Shown here: positions 27,239 to 35,536 of the stretch, in pieces
How the letters are laid out: each line of letters opens with the position of its first letter
Numbering within the stretch: the stretch's first letter is position 1
Assembly (NCBI GenBank): GCA_009379845.1
Contig: WHSZ01000019.1
Coordinates: forward strand, 1 to 64,000
Length of the DNA: 64,000 nucleotides
Source of the DNA: Pseudonocardiaceae bacterium
GTDB lineage: Bacteria; Actinomycetota; Actinomycetes; Mycobacteriales; Pseudonocardiaceae
Reading direction: 5' to 3'
Notes under the pieces: generated by a model
Databases searched by the model: none
What the model saw: only the letters and a program-made list of their open reading frames with translations
Told to the model about the DNA's origin: nothing
Position numbers and translations under genes: made by a program

Positions 27239-28366
27239 TCACGGCGCGGCTGGCAGGTGGACAGTGACCGCGAGGCCACCGCCGTCGATGGGCAGCACGC
27301 GGAGCTTGCCGGCGTGCGCGGTGACGATCGCCCGGACGATGGACAGCCCGAGCCCGGTGCCGGACTGGGCGGTGCGGGCGGTGCCACCGCGGCGGAACGG
27401 CTCCACCAGCTCGTGTGCCCGCTCGGCGCTGACCTCGGCACCCGACGAGCGCACCGTGAGCTCCGAGAACCGGGGCCCTGCCGACGTGCAGATCTCCACC
27501 CATCCACCGTCCACGTTGTGCCGCACCGCGTTCTCCACCAGGTTGCCGGCCACCCTCTCCAGCAACGCGGGCTCCCCCGCGGCGGCCGCCGGCAACGTCT
27601 GCAGCCGCACCGAGAGACCACGGCCCTCCGCCTCGCCACGGACCTGCGCCCACGCCGTCTCGGCGACCGACGCGAGGTCCACCGGGTCCCGGCTGGCCAG
27701 CCCGGCCCCCTGGGTGCGCGCCAGCAGCAGCAACGCGTCCACCAACCGCTCGGCGCGCTCGGTGGCCGAGCGCACCACGTCGGCCATCCGGCGCAGCTCG
27801 GCCACGTCGGCGTCGTCATCGGACAGCGTCACGTCGAGCTCGGCGCGGATCACGGACAACGGCGTGCGCAACTCGTGGCTCGCGTTCGCGACGAACCGCC
27901 GCTGCGCGGAGAACGCCTCCTCGAGCCGGTCAAGCATCGCGTCGAAGGTGCCCGCCAGGTCAGCCAGCTCGTCCCGCGACCCGGTGGGGCCGATGCGCTT
28001 GTCGAGCGACTCGGCGGACAGCCGGTGCGCGGTCGTGGTGACCTCCCGGAGTGGCCGCAGCACCCGCCCGGTGAACGTCCATGCCAGGATCGCCGCCGCG
28101 GCGACGACGCAGGTGAACGCGACCGATCCGGCGAGCAGCACCCGCTGCTGCGCCTGCTGCCGCAACACGCCGGCGAGCTCGCTGGACTCAACATCGATGC
28201 CCTGCACACGGACCAAGCTGCCGTCCGGCAGCTGCGGCACCGCGCTGCCCACGTTGCCGGCCAGCATCCACGCCAGCACCAGCAAGATGGCGCTCACCGC
28301 GGCGGCGAGGCCGGTCGCGAGCAGCGTGATCCGAGCGCGCAGGCTCCGCGCCCCGAGAATTCTCAC
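27239..28366 (-). CDS. HAMP-domain sensor histidine kinase
   Basis: A 375-residue membrane kinase. Two hydrophobic segments (about 12-36 and 75-97) frame a short extracytoplasmic loop, then come a HAMP linker (about 98-150), the phospho-acceptor block FVANASHELRTPLSV near 157-171, the N box NLVENAVRHN near 267, and the G box GTGLGLSIVRAI near 341. The small sensor loop suggests membrane-state or protein-contact sensing rather than a large ligand. The GTG start overlaps the stop of the upstream response regulator by 4 nt, so they form one operon. It ends 18 nt from the convergent RNase D. Confidence 0.93.
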   Translation of the reverse strand: MRILGARSLRARITLLATGLAAAVSAILLVLAWMLAGNVGSAVPQLPDGSLVRVQGIDVESSELAGVLRQQAQQRVLLAGSVAFTCVVAAAAILAWTFTGRVLRPLREVTTTAHRLSAESLDKRIGPTGSRDELADLAGTFDAMLDRLEEAFSAQRRFVANASHELRTPLSVIRAELDVTLSDDDADVAELRRMADVVRSATERAERLVDALLLLARTQGAGLASRDPVDLASVAETAWAQVRGEAEGRGLSVRLQTLPAAAAGEPALLERVAGNLVENAVRHNVDGGWVEICTSAGPRFSELTVRSSGAEVSAERAHELVEPFRRGGTARTAQSGTGLGLSIVRAIVTAHAGKLRVLPIDGGGLAVTVHLPAAP

Positions 28367-29067
28367 TCCCGCCCGGTTCCCACGTTCGCTGGCTCGTCGA
28401 TCTGGCCGGCGTCCGGAACGCGATAACCGGAACCGACCACGGTTTCTATGATGCCCGGCTCGCCGAGCTTCTTACGCAACGTCATCACGGTGACCCGCAC
28501 GGTCGTGGTGAACGGATCGGCGTTCTCGTCCCACACCCGCTCGAGCAGTTCCTCACTGCTGACCACCGTGCCACCGGAGCCGAGCAGCACTTCCAGCACG
28601 CCGAACTCCTTGCGGGTCAGCTCTACCGGCTCGCCCGCGCGATGCACGGTGCGCTTCGCGGGGTCCAGCACCACATCGCCGGCGGACAGCAGCGGCGGTG
28701 TCGCCGGTGTGGCACGGCGAGCGAGCGCCCGAACCCGCGCGACCAGTTCCGGGAAGGCAAACGGTTTGGCCAGGTAGTCGTCCGCACCGAGGGACAGCCC
28801 CGCCACGCGGTCGGAGACCGTGCCGCTCGCGGTAAGCATCAACACGCGGGTGAGCTGGCCGGACGCCACGATGTCCGCGCACAGATCGTCGCCGGACATG
28901 CCCGGCAAGTCCCGGTCGAGCACCACCACGTCGTAACGGGTGACGGTGGCCTTCTCGTGCCCGTCGTCCCCGGTGTAGGCGACGTCAACGGCCATGCCTT
29001 CCCGGCGCAGGCCCCGCGCGACCGCGTCGGCCAGCGGAGCTTCGTCCTCTACTACCAGAATTCGCAC
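28363..29067 (-). CDS. OmpR-family response regulator
   Basis: A 234-residue two-domain regulator. The receiver domain has VEDEAPLADAVARGL at 6-20, the phospho-acceptor Asp in VVVLDRDLPGMSGDD near 47-61 and the conserved Lys in DYLAKPFAFPEL near 100. The winged-helix output domain (about 130-225) shows LTRKEFGVLEVLLG and RVTVMTLRKKLGEPG. It is the first gene of a pair with the histidine kinase. It follows the third SRPBCC gene by 104 nt on the same strand. Targets are not apparent; autoregulation or control of the accessory block would be plausible. Confidence 0.93.
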   Translation of the reverse strand: MRILVVEDEAPLADAVARGLRREGMAVDVAYTGDDGHEKATVTRYDVVVLDRDLPGMSGDDLCADIVASGQLTRVLMLTASGTVSDRVAGLSLGADDYLAKPFAFPELVARVRALARRATPATPPLLSAGDVVLDPAKRTVHRAGEPVELTRKEFGVLEVLLGSGGTVVSSEELLERVWDENADPFTTTVRVTVMTLRKKLGEPGIIETVVGSGYRVPDAGQIDEPANVGTGRE

Positions 29068-29171
29068 GTGAACAACAGTGCCACAATTTCCTGAGCGTGG
29101 CCTTTACGGGTTCAACCAACGGCGAGTGGCACCGCCCACCGCCATTCGCGCAGGTTCGCGCCGGCCGCGCG

Positions 29172-29633
29172 TCAGGCCGCCAGAGCGCGCTCGTACTCGG
29201 ACGCGAGCTCGTCCGCGCGGTCCAGCGGTGACCAGTCGATCTCCCGCCCGTCCAGCTGCGCGGCAACGACTTCAAGGCCCGCGTGCCACCCGGCACCGGC
29301 AGGCGCGGCGATGTCCCGGTCGTCGAAGACGTTCGTGAACACCAGGTCGCAGCCGTCCGCGCCGTCCGCGGTCAGTTCCCAGCGCAGGACCTCCCCATCA
29401 CCGTCAACTCCAGCCCAGCTGAACTCGAGCAGCTTCGGCGGGTCGACCCGGAGAATCTCACCTTCGGTGAACCCGTCCGCGGCCATGCCGTACCGGCGTA
29501 CCTGCTCGGGGGTCACCCCGAACCGGAGCGGGGCGCCGGGCCGCAGGTCGAATTCGACCACCGCGGGAAACCAGGCACGCAGGTGCTCCCATTCGGTGAT
29601 CGCCCGCCAGACCTTCTCAGGTGGGTGCGGCAA
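29172..29633 (-). CDS. SRPBCC (AHSA1-like) protein with a disturbed start
   Basis: A 153-residue SRPBCC-fold protein when read from the TTG at 29633 (PHPPEKVWRAITEWEHLRAW at the start). The START/AHSA1 fold binds hydrophobic ligands or partner proteins. The frame continues upstream with residues clearly homologous to its paralogue (GRHALRFERR against GRPVLRFERR), but without a start codon. The only good ATG, at 29689 with GGGGAG just before it, is one base out of frame. One missing G in the GG after this ATG would explain it. So either a base was lost, in the genome or the assembly, or translation begins weakly at the TTG and the first strand is missing. It is the last SRPBCC gene of the ArsR operon. 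Confidence 0.75.
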   Translation of the reverse strand: MPHPPEKVWRAITEWEHLRAWFPAVVEFDLRPGAPLRFGVTPEQVRRYGMAADGFTEGEILRVDPPKLLEFSWAGVDGDGEVLRWELTADGADGCDLVFTNVFDDRDIAAPAGAGWHAGLEVVAAQLDGREIDWSPLDRADELASEYERALAA

Positions 29634-29750
29634 TCGGCGCTCGAAGCGCAGCGCGTGGCGGCCGTCCTCGGTGTCGTGCAGGGTGCCATGTCTCCCCTTC
29701 TCAGGGTTTGGTGCGGTAGCGGTGCATGGTGATCGGCGCGAACACGGCGG

Positions 29751-30719
29751 TCAACGCCGAACTCGCGCGTAACGTCGCTCCAGTTCCTCGGTTCGCTCGG
29801 ATGGCCACGGGCAGCGCACGTCGCCGTGCAGCGCGGCGAACAGCAGCTCCAGGTGCGTCTGCCAGGCGGCGAGTGCGATGGGCAGCCGAGCGGCCAGCGG
29901 CGCGGGCACAGTCTGGGTCACCACCAGCCAGCTGCCGAGCAACTCCTGCTGCTCGAGTTCGAACCGCACCCTGCCGGCCGTCTCGCCGTCGTGCAGCCAC
30001 TGGTACTCCAGCATGCGTCCCGGTTGGACAGCCGTGACCACACCGGCGCCGAAGTAGCCGTGCGTGCACCGCACCGGTGGCTGCTCGCCGGCCGCCGGTC
30101 CAGCGTCCCCGACAAGCGTCGCCCACACTTCCTCAGCCGGCTGCAACAGATCGCGCTCGAAGCGGACCAGGTAGCCACCCTCGTCCTCACGCACCTCGCC
30201 CTCGCCGAGACGGAAGTCGTCGACGTATTGCTCGGCCCGCCGGAACGACCACACATCCGGCACCGTCCGGCCGTCCAGCCGGGCGATCAGCACGTCGAGA
30301 CAGCCGTCCCAGCCGGCCGCGTGCCGTGCCGCGTACCGCCGATCACCCCAGAAGCCTTCGCCACCGAGAATGTGGGTGAACACCAGCAGGCACCCGACGT
30401 CGTCCGGGATCAACTCGAACCGCAGCACCGAGTCGTCCCAGCGGAACGCGTACACCTTCGGCGGATCGAGCTCGATGATTTCGCCGCTCGCCGCGTCCCC
30501 GGCCACATCGAAGTCAGCCACGTCGAACCGGATGGTGGCGCCGATCTTCAGTTCGGTGTGGACGGTCGCGGGAAACCAGTGCGCCATCTCGGCCGGGTCG
30601 GTGACCGCACGCCACACCTTCTCCGGTGGATGCGCGAGACGCCGCTCGAACCGCAGCACCGGTCGGCCGTCGACGGTTTGCAGTGTCGCAAGTGGATTTT
30701 CCACGTTACCCCCGTTCAT
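29751..30719 (-). CDS. Tandem two-domain SRPBCC protein
   Basis: A 322-residue fusion of two AHSA1-like SRPBCC domains. The first (about 12-155) begins GRPVLRFERRLAHPPEKVWR and shows LDPPKVYAFRWDD near 86; the second (about 185-310) repeats the plan (GGYLVRFERDLLQPAEEVWA) but is less conserved, with a drifted pocket segment (PGRMLEYQWLHDGE). The start ATG overlaps the stop of the preceding SRPBCC gene by 4 nt. Two-domain AHSA1 proteins occur downstream of ArsR regulators in actinobacteria; ligands are generally unknown. The domain pair may form an internal heterodimer-like unit. Confidence 0.8.
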   Translation of the reverse strand: MNGGNVENPLATLQTVDGRPVLRFERRLAHPPEKVWRAVTDPAEMAHWFPATVHTELKIGATIRFDVADFDVAGDAASGEIIELDPPKVYAFRWDDSVLRFELIPDDVGCLLVFTHILGGEGFWGDRRYAARHAAGWDGCLDVLIARLDGRTVPDVWSFRRAEQYVDDFRLGEGEVREDEGGYLVRFERDLLQPAEEVWATLVGDAGPAAGEQPPVRCTHGYFGAGVVTAVQPGRMLEYQWLHDGETAGRVRFELEQQELLGSWLVVTQTVPAPLAARLPIALAAWQTHLELLFAALHGDVRCPWPSERTEELERRYARVRR

Positions 30720-31186
30720 GCCAGGCCAAATTCCTTTGCGTACACCTCGCGCAGTTCCGCCGCGTTGTCCGGCCATTCGACGGGAGTCCCGGCCAGCAAC
30801 ATGTCCACCGCGTCAAGGCAGCGGTGCCAACCGGCCGCGGTGTGCGTCGCCCAGGACGGATCGTCGAAGGTGTGCGTGAAGATCATCAGGCAGCCTTCGC
30901 CTTCCGGTCGCAGCTCGATCCGCAGCGTGTCATCGACTTCGCGAAACGCGAACACCCTCGGCGGATCGAGTTCGGTGACGACCGCTTCGTACGTCGAGCC
31001 CTCGCCGTCGTCGAAGCCGAGCTTGCCGCCGACACGCAGGTCCATCTCGCCGGTGGAAAACGGATACCACTGGGCGAAATGCTCTGGTTCGGTGATGCTT
31101 CGCCACACCTTCCGCTGCGGATGCGCGAAGTATCGTTCGATGCGCAACACGTATCGGCCATCCTCGGTGAGCAAGGTCTGCTTCAC
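30716..31186 (-). CDS. SRPBCC (AHSA1-like) protein
   Basis: A 156-residue single-domain SRPBCC protein. It has the initial strand YVLRIERYFAHPQRKVWRSI near 12-31, EHFAQWYPF near 34, LDPPRVFAFREVDDTLRIEL near 74-93 and the C-terminal helix AAGWHRCLDAVDMLL near 117-131. It is closely related to the two other SRPBCC genes downstream, which points to local duplication. Its start overlaps the arsR-like stop by 4 nt. Role: probably hydrophobic ligand binding under control of the ArsR-type regulator; no substrate can be inferred. Confidence 0.85.
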   Translation of the reverse strand: MKQTLLTEDGRYVLRIERYFAHPQRKVWRSITEPEHFAQWYPFSTGEMDLRVGGKLGFDDGEGSTYEAVVTELDPPRVFAFREVDDTLRIELRPEGEGCLMIFTHTFDDPSWATHTAAGWHRCLDAVDMLLAGTPVEWPDNAAELREVYAKEFGLA

Positions 31187-31515
31187 GGCTCCTCCCCTTC
31201 GTCGGGCTCATCGGGCATGGCATCCAGGTGACGTTCCAGCGCGTCGAGACGCTCGTTCCAGAACCGGCGGTACGGCGCGAGCCACGCGTCGACTTCGGCA
31301 AGCGGCTCGGGGCGCAGCCGGTACCAGCGGCGCTGTGCGTCATGGCGAACCTCGACGAGCCCTGCCTCGCGGAGCACTTTGAGGTGTTTCGACACCGCCG
31401 GCTGGGTCAGCCTCAGCCGCTCGACCAGATCCCCGACCGGCCGTTCCCTGGAGCGAAGCAGGTCGAGGATCTCCCGTCGGCGGGGCTCGGCCAGCACTTC
31501 GAATGTAGATGCCAC
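31183..31515 (-). CDS. ArsR-family winged-helix regulator
   Basis: A 110-residue regulator. The winged-helix motif is VGDLVERLRLTQPAVSKHLKVLREAGLVEVR (positions about 27-57). No cysteine metal-binding motif is present, so it belongs to the metal-independent SRPBCC-linked ArsR group. The GTG start lies 6 nt after a good -10 (TATATT), indicating a leaderless mRNA. It heads an operon with three SRPBCC genes, with 4-nt overlaps to the first two, and probably represses its own AT-rich promoter. Confidence 0.92.
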   Translation of the reverse strand: MASTFEVLAEPRRREILDLLRSRERPVGDLVERLRLTQPAVSKHLKVLREAGLVEVRHDAQRRWYRLRPEPLAEVDAWLAPYRRFWNERLDALERHLDAMPDEPDEGEEP

Positions 31516-31521
31516 GGCAGT

Positions 31522-31550
31522 AATATAACCAGACTAGAATATAAAGTCAA
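31522..31550 (-). promoter_or_regulatory. Sigma-70 promoter of the arsR-SRPBCC operon
   Basis: TTGACT, 17-bp spacer, TATATT, then 6 nt to the GTG at 31515. This is a near-consensus housekeeping promoter and unusually AT-rich for the window. AATATA occurs twice as a direct repeat across it, a possible ArsR contact. Confidence 0.75.
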
Positions 31551-31589
31551 GCCCGGGTGTTTCGGCGGAACGTTCGGCCGGAAACGGCG

Positions 31590-34500
31590 TCAGGAGCAGG
31601 ACCGAGCGCCGGATCTCGGGAAATCCCGGGCGAGTTGCCGGCACGCACCGGCGGTCGCGGTGTCGGGATCGACGGTCCACGGGATGATGGACCTGTCCGC
31701 GCCGCCGGTGTACAGCACCTTTCCGTCCCGGCTCCAGGCAGCGCTGAGGACGTTGTCGGTGTGACCGGTCAACGTCGTCCAGCGGGCCCGATTGGCGAAA
31801 TCCCACACGATGACGGTGTGCTCGTTGCCCCCACTGGCCAGATACCGCCCGTCCGGACTGAAGGCGAGCGCGACCACCGGCCGGGTGTGGCCGGTGAGCC
31901 GTTCGGGAGGCTCGCCGGGTGCTCGGATGTCCCACACCAGGATGTCGCCGCGCGCGCCGCCCGCGACGAGATGGCGGCCGTCCGGACTGAACGTCAGCCT
32001 GTTGATCGGTCCCGGGTGGCCGGCCAGGTTCGTGGACCGGTTCGGCCCGCGCAGATCGGTGAGCAGCACTCGACCGTCCCGGCCCGCGGACGCGAGGTGG
32101 CGCCCGCGCGGATCAACGGCAACAGCTTGCACCGGCCGGACGTGCCGCTGGAGCTCGGTTGGCTTGGCCTGTTCGTCGAGCCGCCAGCGCAGCACCCGAC
32201 CGTCGGCGCCACCGGAGAAGAGGGCCCGCCGGGTGGAATGGAACGCGACGCTGTACACCCGGTCGGGGTGGCGCAGCACGGTCGGCGGCGCGGTGTTGCC
32301 AGGCTGGGTATCCCACACAGCGACGGTGTGGTCGTAGCTGGCGGAGGCGAGCAGGCGCCCGCGTGGATGGTAGGCAACGGCGCTGACACCTTGGGTATGG
32401 CCGTTACGCAGCTCCCGCGGGCTGCGCTCGGCGGGGTTCCACAGCGCGACGGTGTGGTCCGCGCCCGCCGAGGCGAGCGTCCGCCCGTCGGGGCTCACCG
32501 CGAGGCCCTGGACCCCTGCGGTGTGGCGCAGCAAGGGCAACCGATCGCGGTCCCACAGCAGGACGGCACCGTCGGCCCCGCCCGACGCGACGACGCCGCT
32601 GTCCGCGCTGGACGCGACGGCGTATACCACGCCGGTGTGGGGACCGAGGCTGGCCTCGACGGCGCCGGAGGTCGTATCCCACACCATGGTCTGCCGGCCG
32701 CAACCGCAGTAGAGGCGATCACCGTCCGCCTGGAAGGTCAGATCATGCACGCGGCCCTCGGCGTTGGTCGGGAGCCTGCGTAGCTTCCGGTCACGATCCC
32801 AGTGGAACAGCGCGTTCGCGTCACCACCGGCAACGAGCCCGCCGTTGGAGGGGTGGAACGCGACCGCGTACAGCCGTCCGGTGCCGGTCGCGCGGGTTTC
32901 CCTCGGCTTCCCGGTGATCACGTCGAGCAGTGTGACGCTGCCGTCGTCCCCGGCAACGGCGGCGACCGTGCTTTCCGGGTTCACCGCCACGTCGGCGTTC
33001 ATGCCGCCGTAGCCGCGGATCGTGGCACGCGCGGTGAAACCGCCGGTATCCCAGACGATGACGGTGCGGGACGCGTCAACCGACAGCAGGCGCCGCCCAT
33101 CCGGGCTGAACGCCACCGATTCGACGCTGCCCCGATGGCCGCGCGGGCGGGCCACCATAGCACCGTCGGCCATCCGCCAGAGCGAGAGCGAACCGTTCCG
33201 TGCGGCCACCGCGGCCAGCCTGCCGTCCTGGCTGACGGCCACGTCACGCACCCGCACGCCGACGTTCAGCGTGCGTAGCGCACGGCGGCCAGGGATGTCC
33301 CACACCACGGCGCGGCGGTCCTGGCCGCCGGACACCGCGCGGGTGCCGTCCGGCGTGACGGCCAGCGAGTCGAGCCGGCCGGCGTGACCGGCGAGCTTTC
33401 CGTGGAAGCCTTGCATGCCTGGCATGCTGAGAACCACGCTGCGGGCCTCCTCGGTGGGCGCCGCGCGGTAGGCATCGACCGACTTGCGCAGGGCGGCTGC
33501 CACGTTGGTAGCGGCCAGCAGCCGTGCTTCGGCTGCCAGCTGGCGGGAGCGCGCCTGATCGTTCGCCTGCCTGGCACGGCCGGCCTGCACGAACGCCACC
33601 GCCGTCGCCGCGAGCGCGGCCACCGAGAACAGCGCCAACGCGGTGGCCAGCCTGCGCAGCAGCCGGGTGCGGCGTTGCTCGGTGGCCCGCTGGCTGGTTT
33701 CGGCTTCGATGCTGGTGTCCAGGAATTCCCGCTCGGCGGTGGTGAGGTGGACTCGGTGTCCGGCACGCCGAATCCAGTCGGTGGCGACGGCCAGGCGGGT
33801 GCCCCGGTACAGGCCGCTCGGGTCGCGGCCCATCTCCTGCCAGCCGCGGGTGGCTTCGCTGAGCTGGTGGTGGATGCGCAGGCCCTCGCGGTCCTCGGCC
33901 AGCCAGTCCCGCAGCCTCGGCCAGTGCTCGATCAGGGACTCGTGCGCGATCTCTACGCTGTCCTCGTCGGCGGTGAGCAGCCGGGCATCGATCAGCCGGG
34001 CGAGGACCGTATCGGCATCCGGATCGACGTCGAGCAGTTCGGCAAGCTCCACCCGCCTGCTGGCCGCCGCCACGTCCTCGGCGAGCACGATCAACCGCAG
34101 CAGCAGATCGGCGGCCAACCGTTGCCGCGCGGGCCCGAGCCCGTCGTAGGCGGCTTCCGCGGTCTGCACGAGTGCGCCGTTAATCCCACCGGCGGACTGG
34201 TAGCCGGCCAGCGTGAGCACCTCGCCGCGGCGTCGTCGCCAGGTCTCGAGCATCGCGTGCGAGATCAACGGCAGCGCCCCTGGCTGGCCTTCCGCGTCGC
34301 GCACGATGGTGGCCAGCAGAGCGCGCTCCACCGACAGCCCGACAGCCGCGGCCGGGCGGCTGACGGCCTCGCGCAGCTCGTCGGCACGCATTGGTGCGAC
34401 GAGGATCTGGTTGTCGCGCAGCACACCGGCCAGTTCGGCGTGTTCGGCGCACCGGCCGTAGAAATCCGCGCGCACCCCGATCACCACCCGGCACCGCCGG

Positions 34501-35252
34501 TCAGGGCGAGCGGCCAGCGCGAGCATCCCGTCGATGAACTCGGTGCGCTCCTCCGCGCCACAGCGGGTGTAGAGCTCCTCGAACTGATCGACGATGACGA
34601 GCAGTTCCGCCCCGTCCGGGAGCTCGTCGAGTACTCGTTCGACCACGGCCCTGTCGGGCTCGGTCCCGCCCACGGCCGAGCCGGCAAGGGCGGCCCGAAC
34701 GTTCCGCCACGGCCGCTCGCCCGGCGTGACCATCACCGACCGCAGGTCCGCGACGTCGGCTCGGGCACGCAGTGCGGGCAGCACGCCGGCCGCGAGCAGC
34801 GAGGTCTTCCCCGTCCCGGACGCACCCAGCACCACCACCAGGCGCTGCTCGGAAACCCGCCGCACCACCTCGATCACCAGTTGCTCACGTCCGAAGAATA
34901 GATCGGCGTCGTCGGTGCGGAAGCTGCCCAAACCGCGGTACGGCGCCCGCGGTGCCGCATCGGTACCGGGCGCGGGGCGTTGGCCGGCGAGGGCGACGGC
35001 GGCCGCATGCCATTTGGCCTCCCATTCCGCTCCCTCGCCGCCGCACGCCATCGCATAGGCGAGCGCGACATCCAGGCTCGGCAGCCTTCGCCCACCGGCG
35101 GCGTGCGAAAGCGTGGTCACCGAGTACCCGCTGCGCGCCGCCAGTTCGCGATAAGTCAATCCACCCGCGTCCCGGCGTAATTTGCGCAGCTCGAATGCGA
35201 ATCCCTGCACGACTCCGGCCGCCGGATCCACCGGTCGCTCGGGACGGGGCAC
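31590..35252 (-). CDS. XRE-nSTAND-WD40 signalling protein
   Basis: A 1220-residue STAND protein. Residues about 15-85 are an XRE-like helix-turn-helix (LTYRELAARSGYSVTTLSHA). The nSTAND1 ATPase begins near 104 (YRGLGSF), with P-loop GASGTGKTS at 143-151 and Walker B LLVIVDQFEELYTR near 225. A single hydrophobic helix near 535-560 (LATALALFSVAALAATAVAF) anchors the protein. The C-terminal 600 residues hold 14 WD repeats by my count (ends such as VVWDI, VIVWDT, VLLWDR, VAVWDT), enough for two seven-bladed propellers. Such proteins act as ATP-switched sensors, some in antiphage or programmed-death pathways. The GTG follows TGGAGGTGA. It sits alone, divergent from two secreted enzymes. Confidence 0.9.
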   Translation of the reverse strand: MPRPERPVDPAAGVVQGFAFELRKLRRDAGGLTYRELAARSGYSVTTLSHAAGGRRLPSLDVALAYAMACGGEGAEWEAKWHAAAVALAGQRPAPGTDAAPRAPYRGLGSFRTDDADLFFGREQLVIEVVRRVSEQRLVVVLGASGTGKTSLLAAGVLPALRARADVADLRSVMVTPGERPWRNVRAALAGSAVGGTEPDRAVVERVLDELPDGAELLVIVDQFEELYTRCGAEERTEFIDGMLALAARPDRRCRVVIGVRADFYGRCAEHAELAGVLRDNQILVAPMRADELREAVSRPAAAVGLSVERALLATIVRDAEGQPGALPLISHAMLETWRRRRGEVLTLAGYQSAGGINGALVQTAEAAYDGLGPARQRLAADLLLRLIVLAEDVAAASRRVELAELLDVDPDADTVLARLIDARLLTADEDSVEIAHESLIEHWPRLRDWLAEDREGLRIHHQLSEATRGWQEMGRDPSGLYRGTRLAVATDWIRRAGHRVHLTTAEREFLDTSIEAETSQRATEQRRTRLLRRLATALALFSVAALAATAVAFVQAGRARQANDQARSRQLAAEARLLAATNVAAALRKSVDAYRAAPTEEARSVVLSMPGMQGFHGKLAGHAGRLDSLAVTPDGTRAVSGGQDRRAVVWDIPGRRALRTLNVGVRVRDVAVSQDGRLAAVAARNGSLSLWRMADGAMVARPRGHRGSVESVAFSPDGRRLLSVDASRTVIVWDTGGFTARATIRGYGGMNADVAVNPESTVAAVAGDDGSVTLLDVITGKPRETRATGTGRLYAVAFHPSNGGLVAGGDANALFHWDRDRKLRRLPTNAEGRVHDLTFQADGDRLYCGCGRQTMVWDTTSGAVEASLGPHTGVVYAVASSADSGVVASGGADGAVLLWDRDRLPLLRHTAGVQGLAVSPDGRTLASAGADHTVALWNPAERSPRELRNGHTQGVSAVAYHPRGRLLASASYDHTVAVWDTQPGNTAPPTVLRHPDRVYSVAFHSTRRALFSGGADGRVLRWRLDEQAKPTELQRHVRPVQAVAVDPRGRHLASAGRDGRVLLTDLRGPNRSTNLAGHPGPINRLTFSPDGRHLVAGGARGDILVWDIRAPGEPPERLTGHTRPVVALAFSPDGRYLASGGNEHTVIVWDFANRARWTTLTGHTDNVLSAAWSRDGKVLYTGGADRSIIPWTVDPDTATAGACRQLARDFPRSGARSCS

Positions 35253-35298
35253 GATCTCACCTCCATCCAGATGAGTGCTGAATTACCCAATAGGACGT

Positions 35299-35338
35299 GT
35301 TGTTTGTACCCCAGGTTGTTCGCGGCCGGTGTTGTTTC
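35299..35338. repeat. GTTGTT iterons upstream of the STAND gene
   Basis: GTTGTTTG at 35299, GTTGTTCG at 35315 and GTTGTTTC at 35331 are spaced exactly 16 bp apart. They lie 46-86 bp before the STAND GTG and in front of the divergent EEP gene. They are candidate sites for the XRE-type domain encoded next door. The rest of the intergenic space (to 35536) holds the inverted repeat listed separately. Confidence 0.55.
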
Positions 35339-35448
35339 GCGGAACTGGCGGCTGCCCGCGGCCGGAGCCGGCATGGCGGGAACGACGACTTCCGGAAACG
35401 CGAATCACCCTGAAAGATCGCCGCGGTTTCCGCCTGGCCGGCAGCAGC

Positions 35449-35481
35449 GTTGTTTGGCCGAGCTCACGGCTACCAAACAAC
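35449..35481. promoter_or_regulatory. Inverted repeat before the EEP gene
   Basis: Perfect 9-bp arms GTTGTTTGG and CCAAACAAC with a 15-nt spacer, 55 nt before the chosen start. The left arm repeats the iteron sequence found at 35299-35338, which argues for one DNA-binding protein acting at both. Confidence 0.6.
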
Positions 35482-35536
35482 TCGCTTCGCCGGTAGACAT
35501 ACCCGCGTCAACTCGGCCAACCAAGGAATGATTCGC

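Noticed and set aside
31534-31935. Possible frameshifted C-terminus of the STAND-WD40 protein
   Set aside because: The last WD repeat is complete and the alternative frame lacks the usual tail motif, so there is no clear frameshift.
35450-35536. Longer N-terminus of the EEP protein
   Set aside because: It would overlap the inverted repeat and has no ribosome-binding site; the signal peptide starts after 35537.
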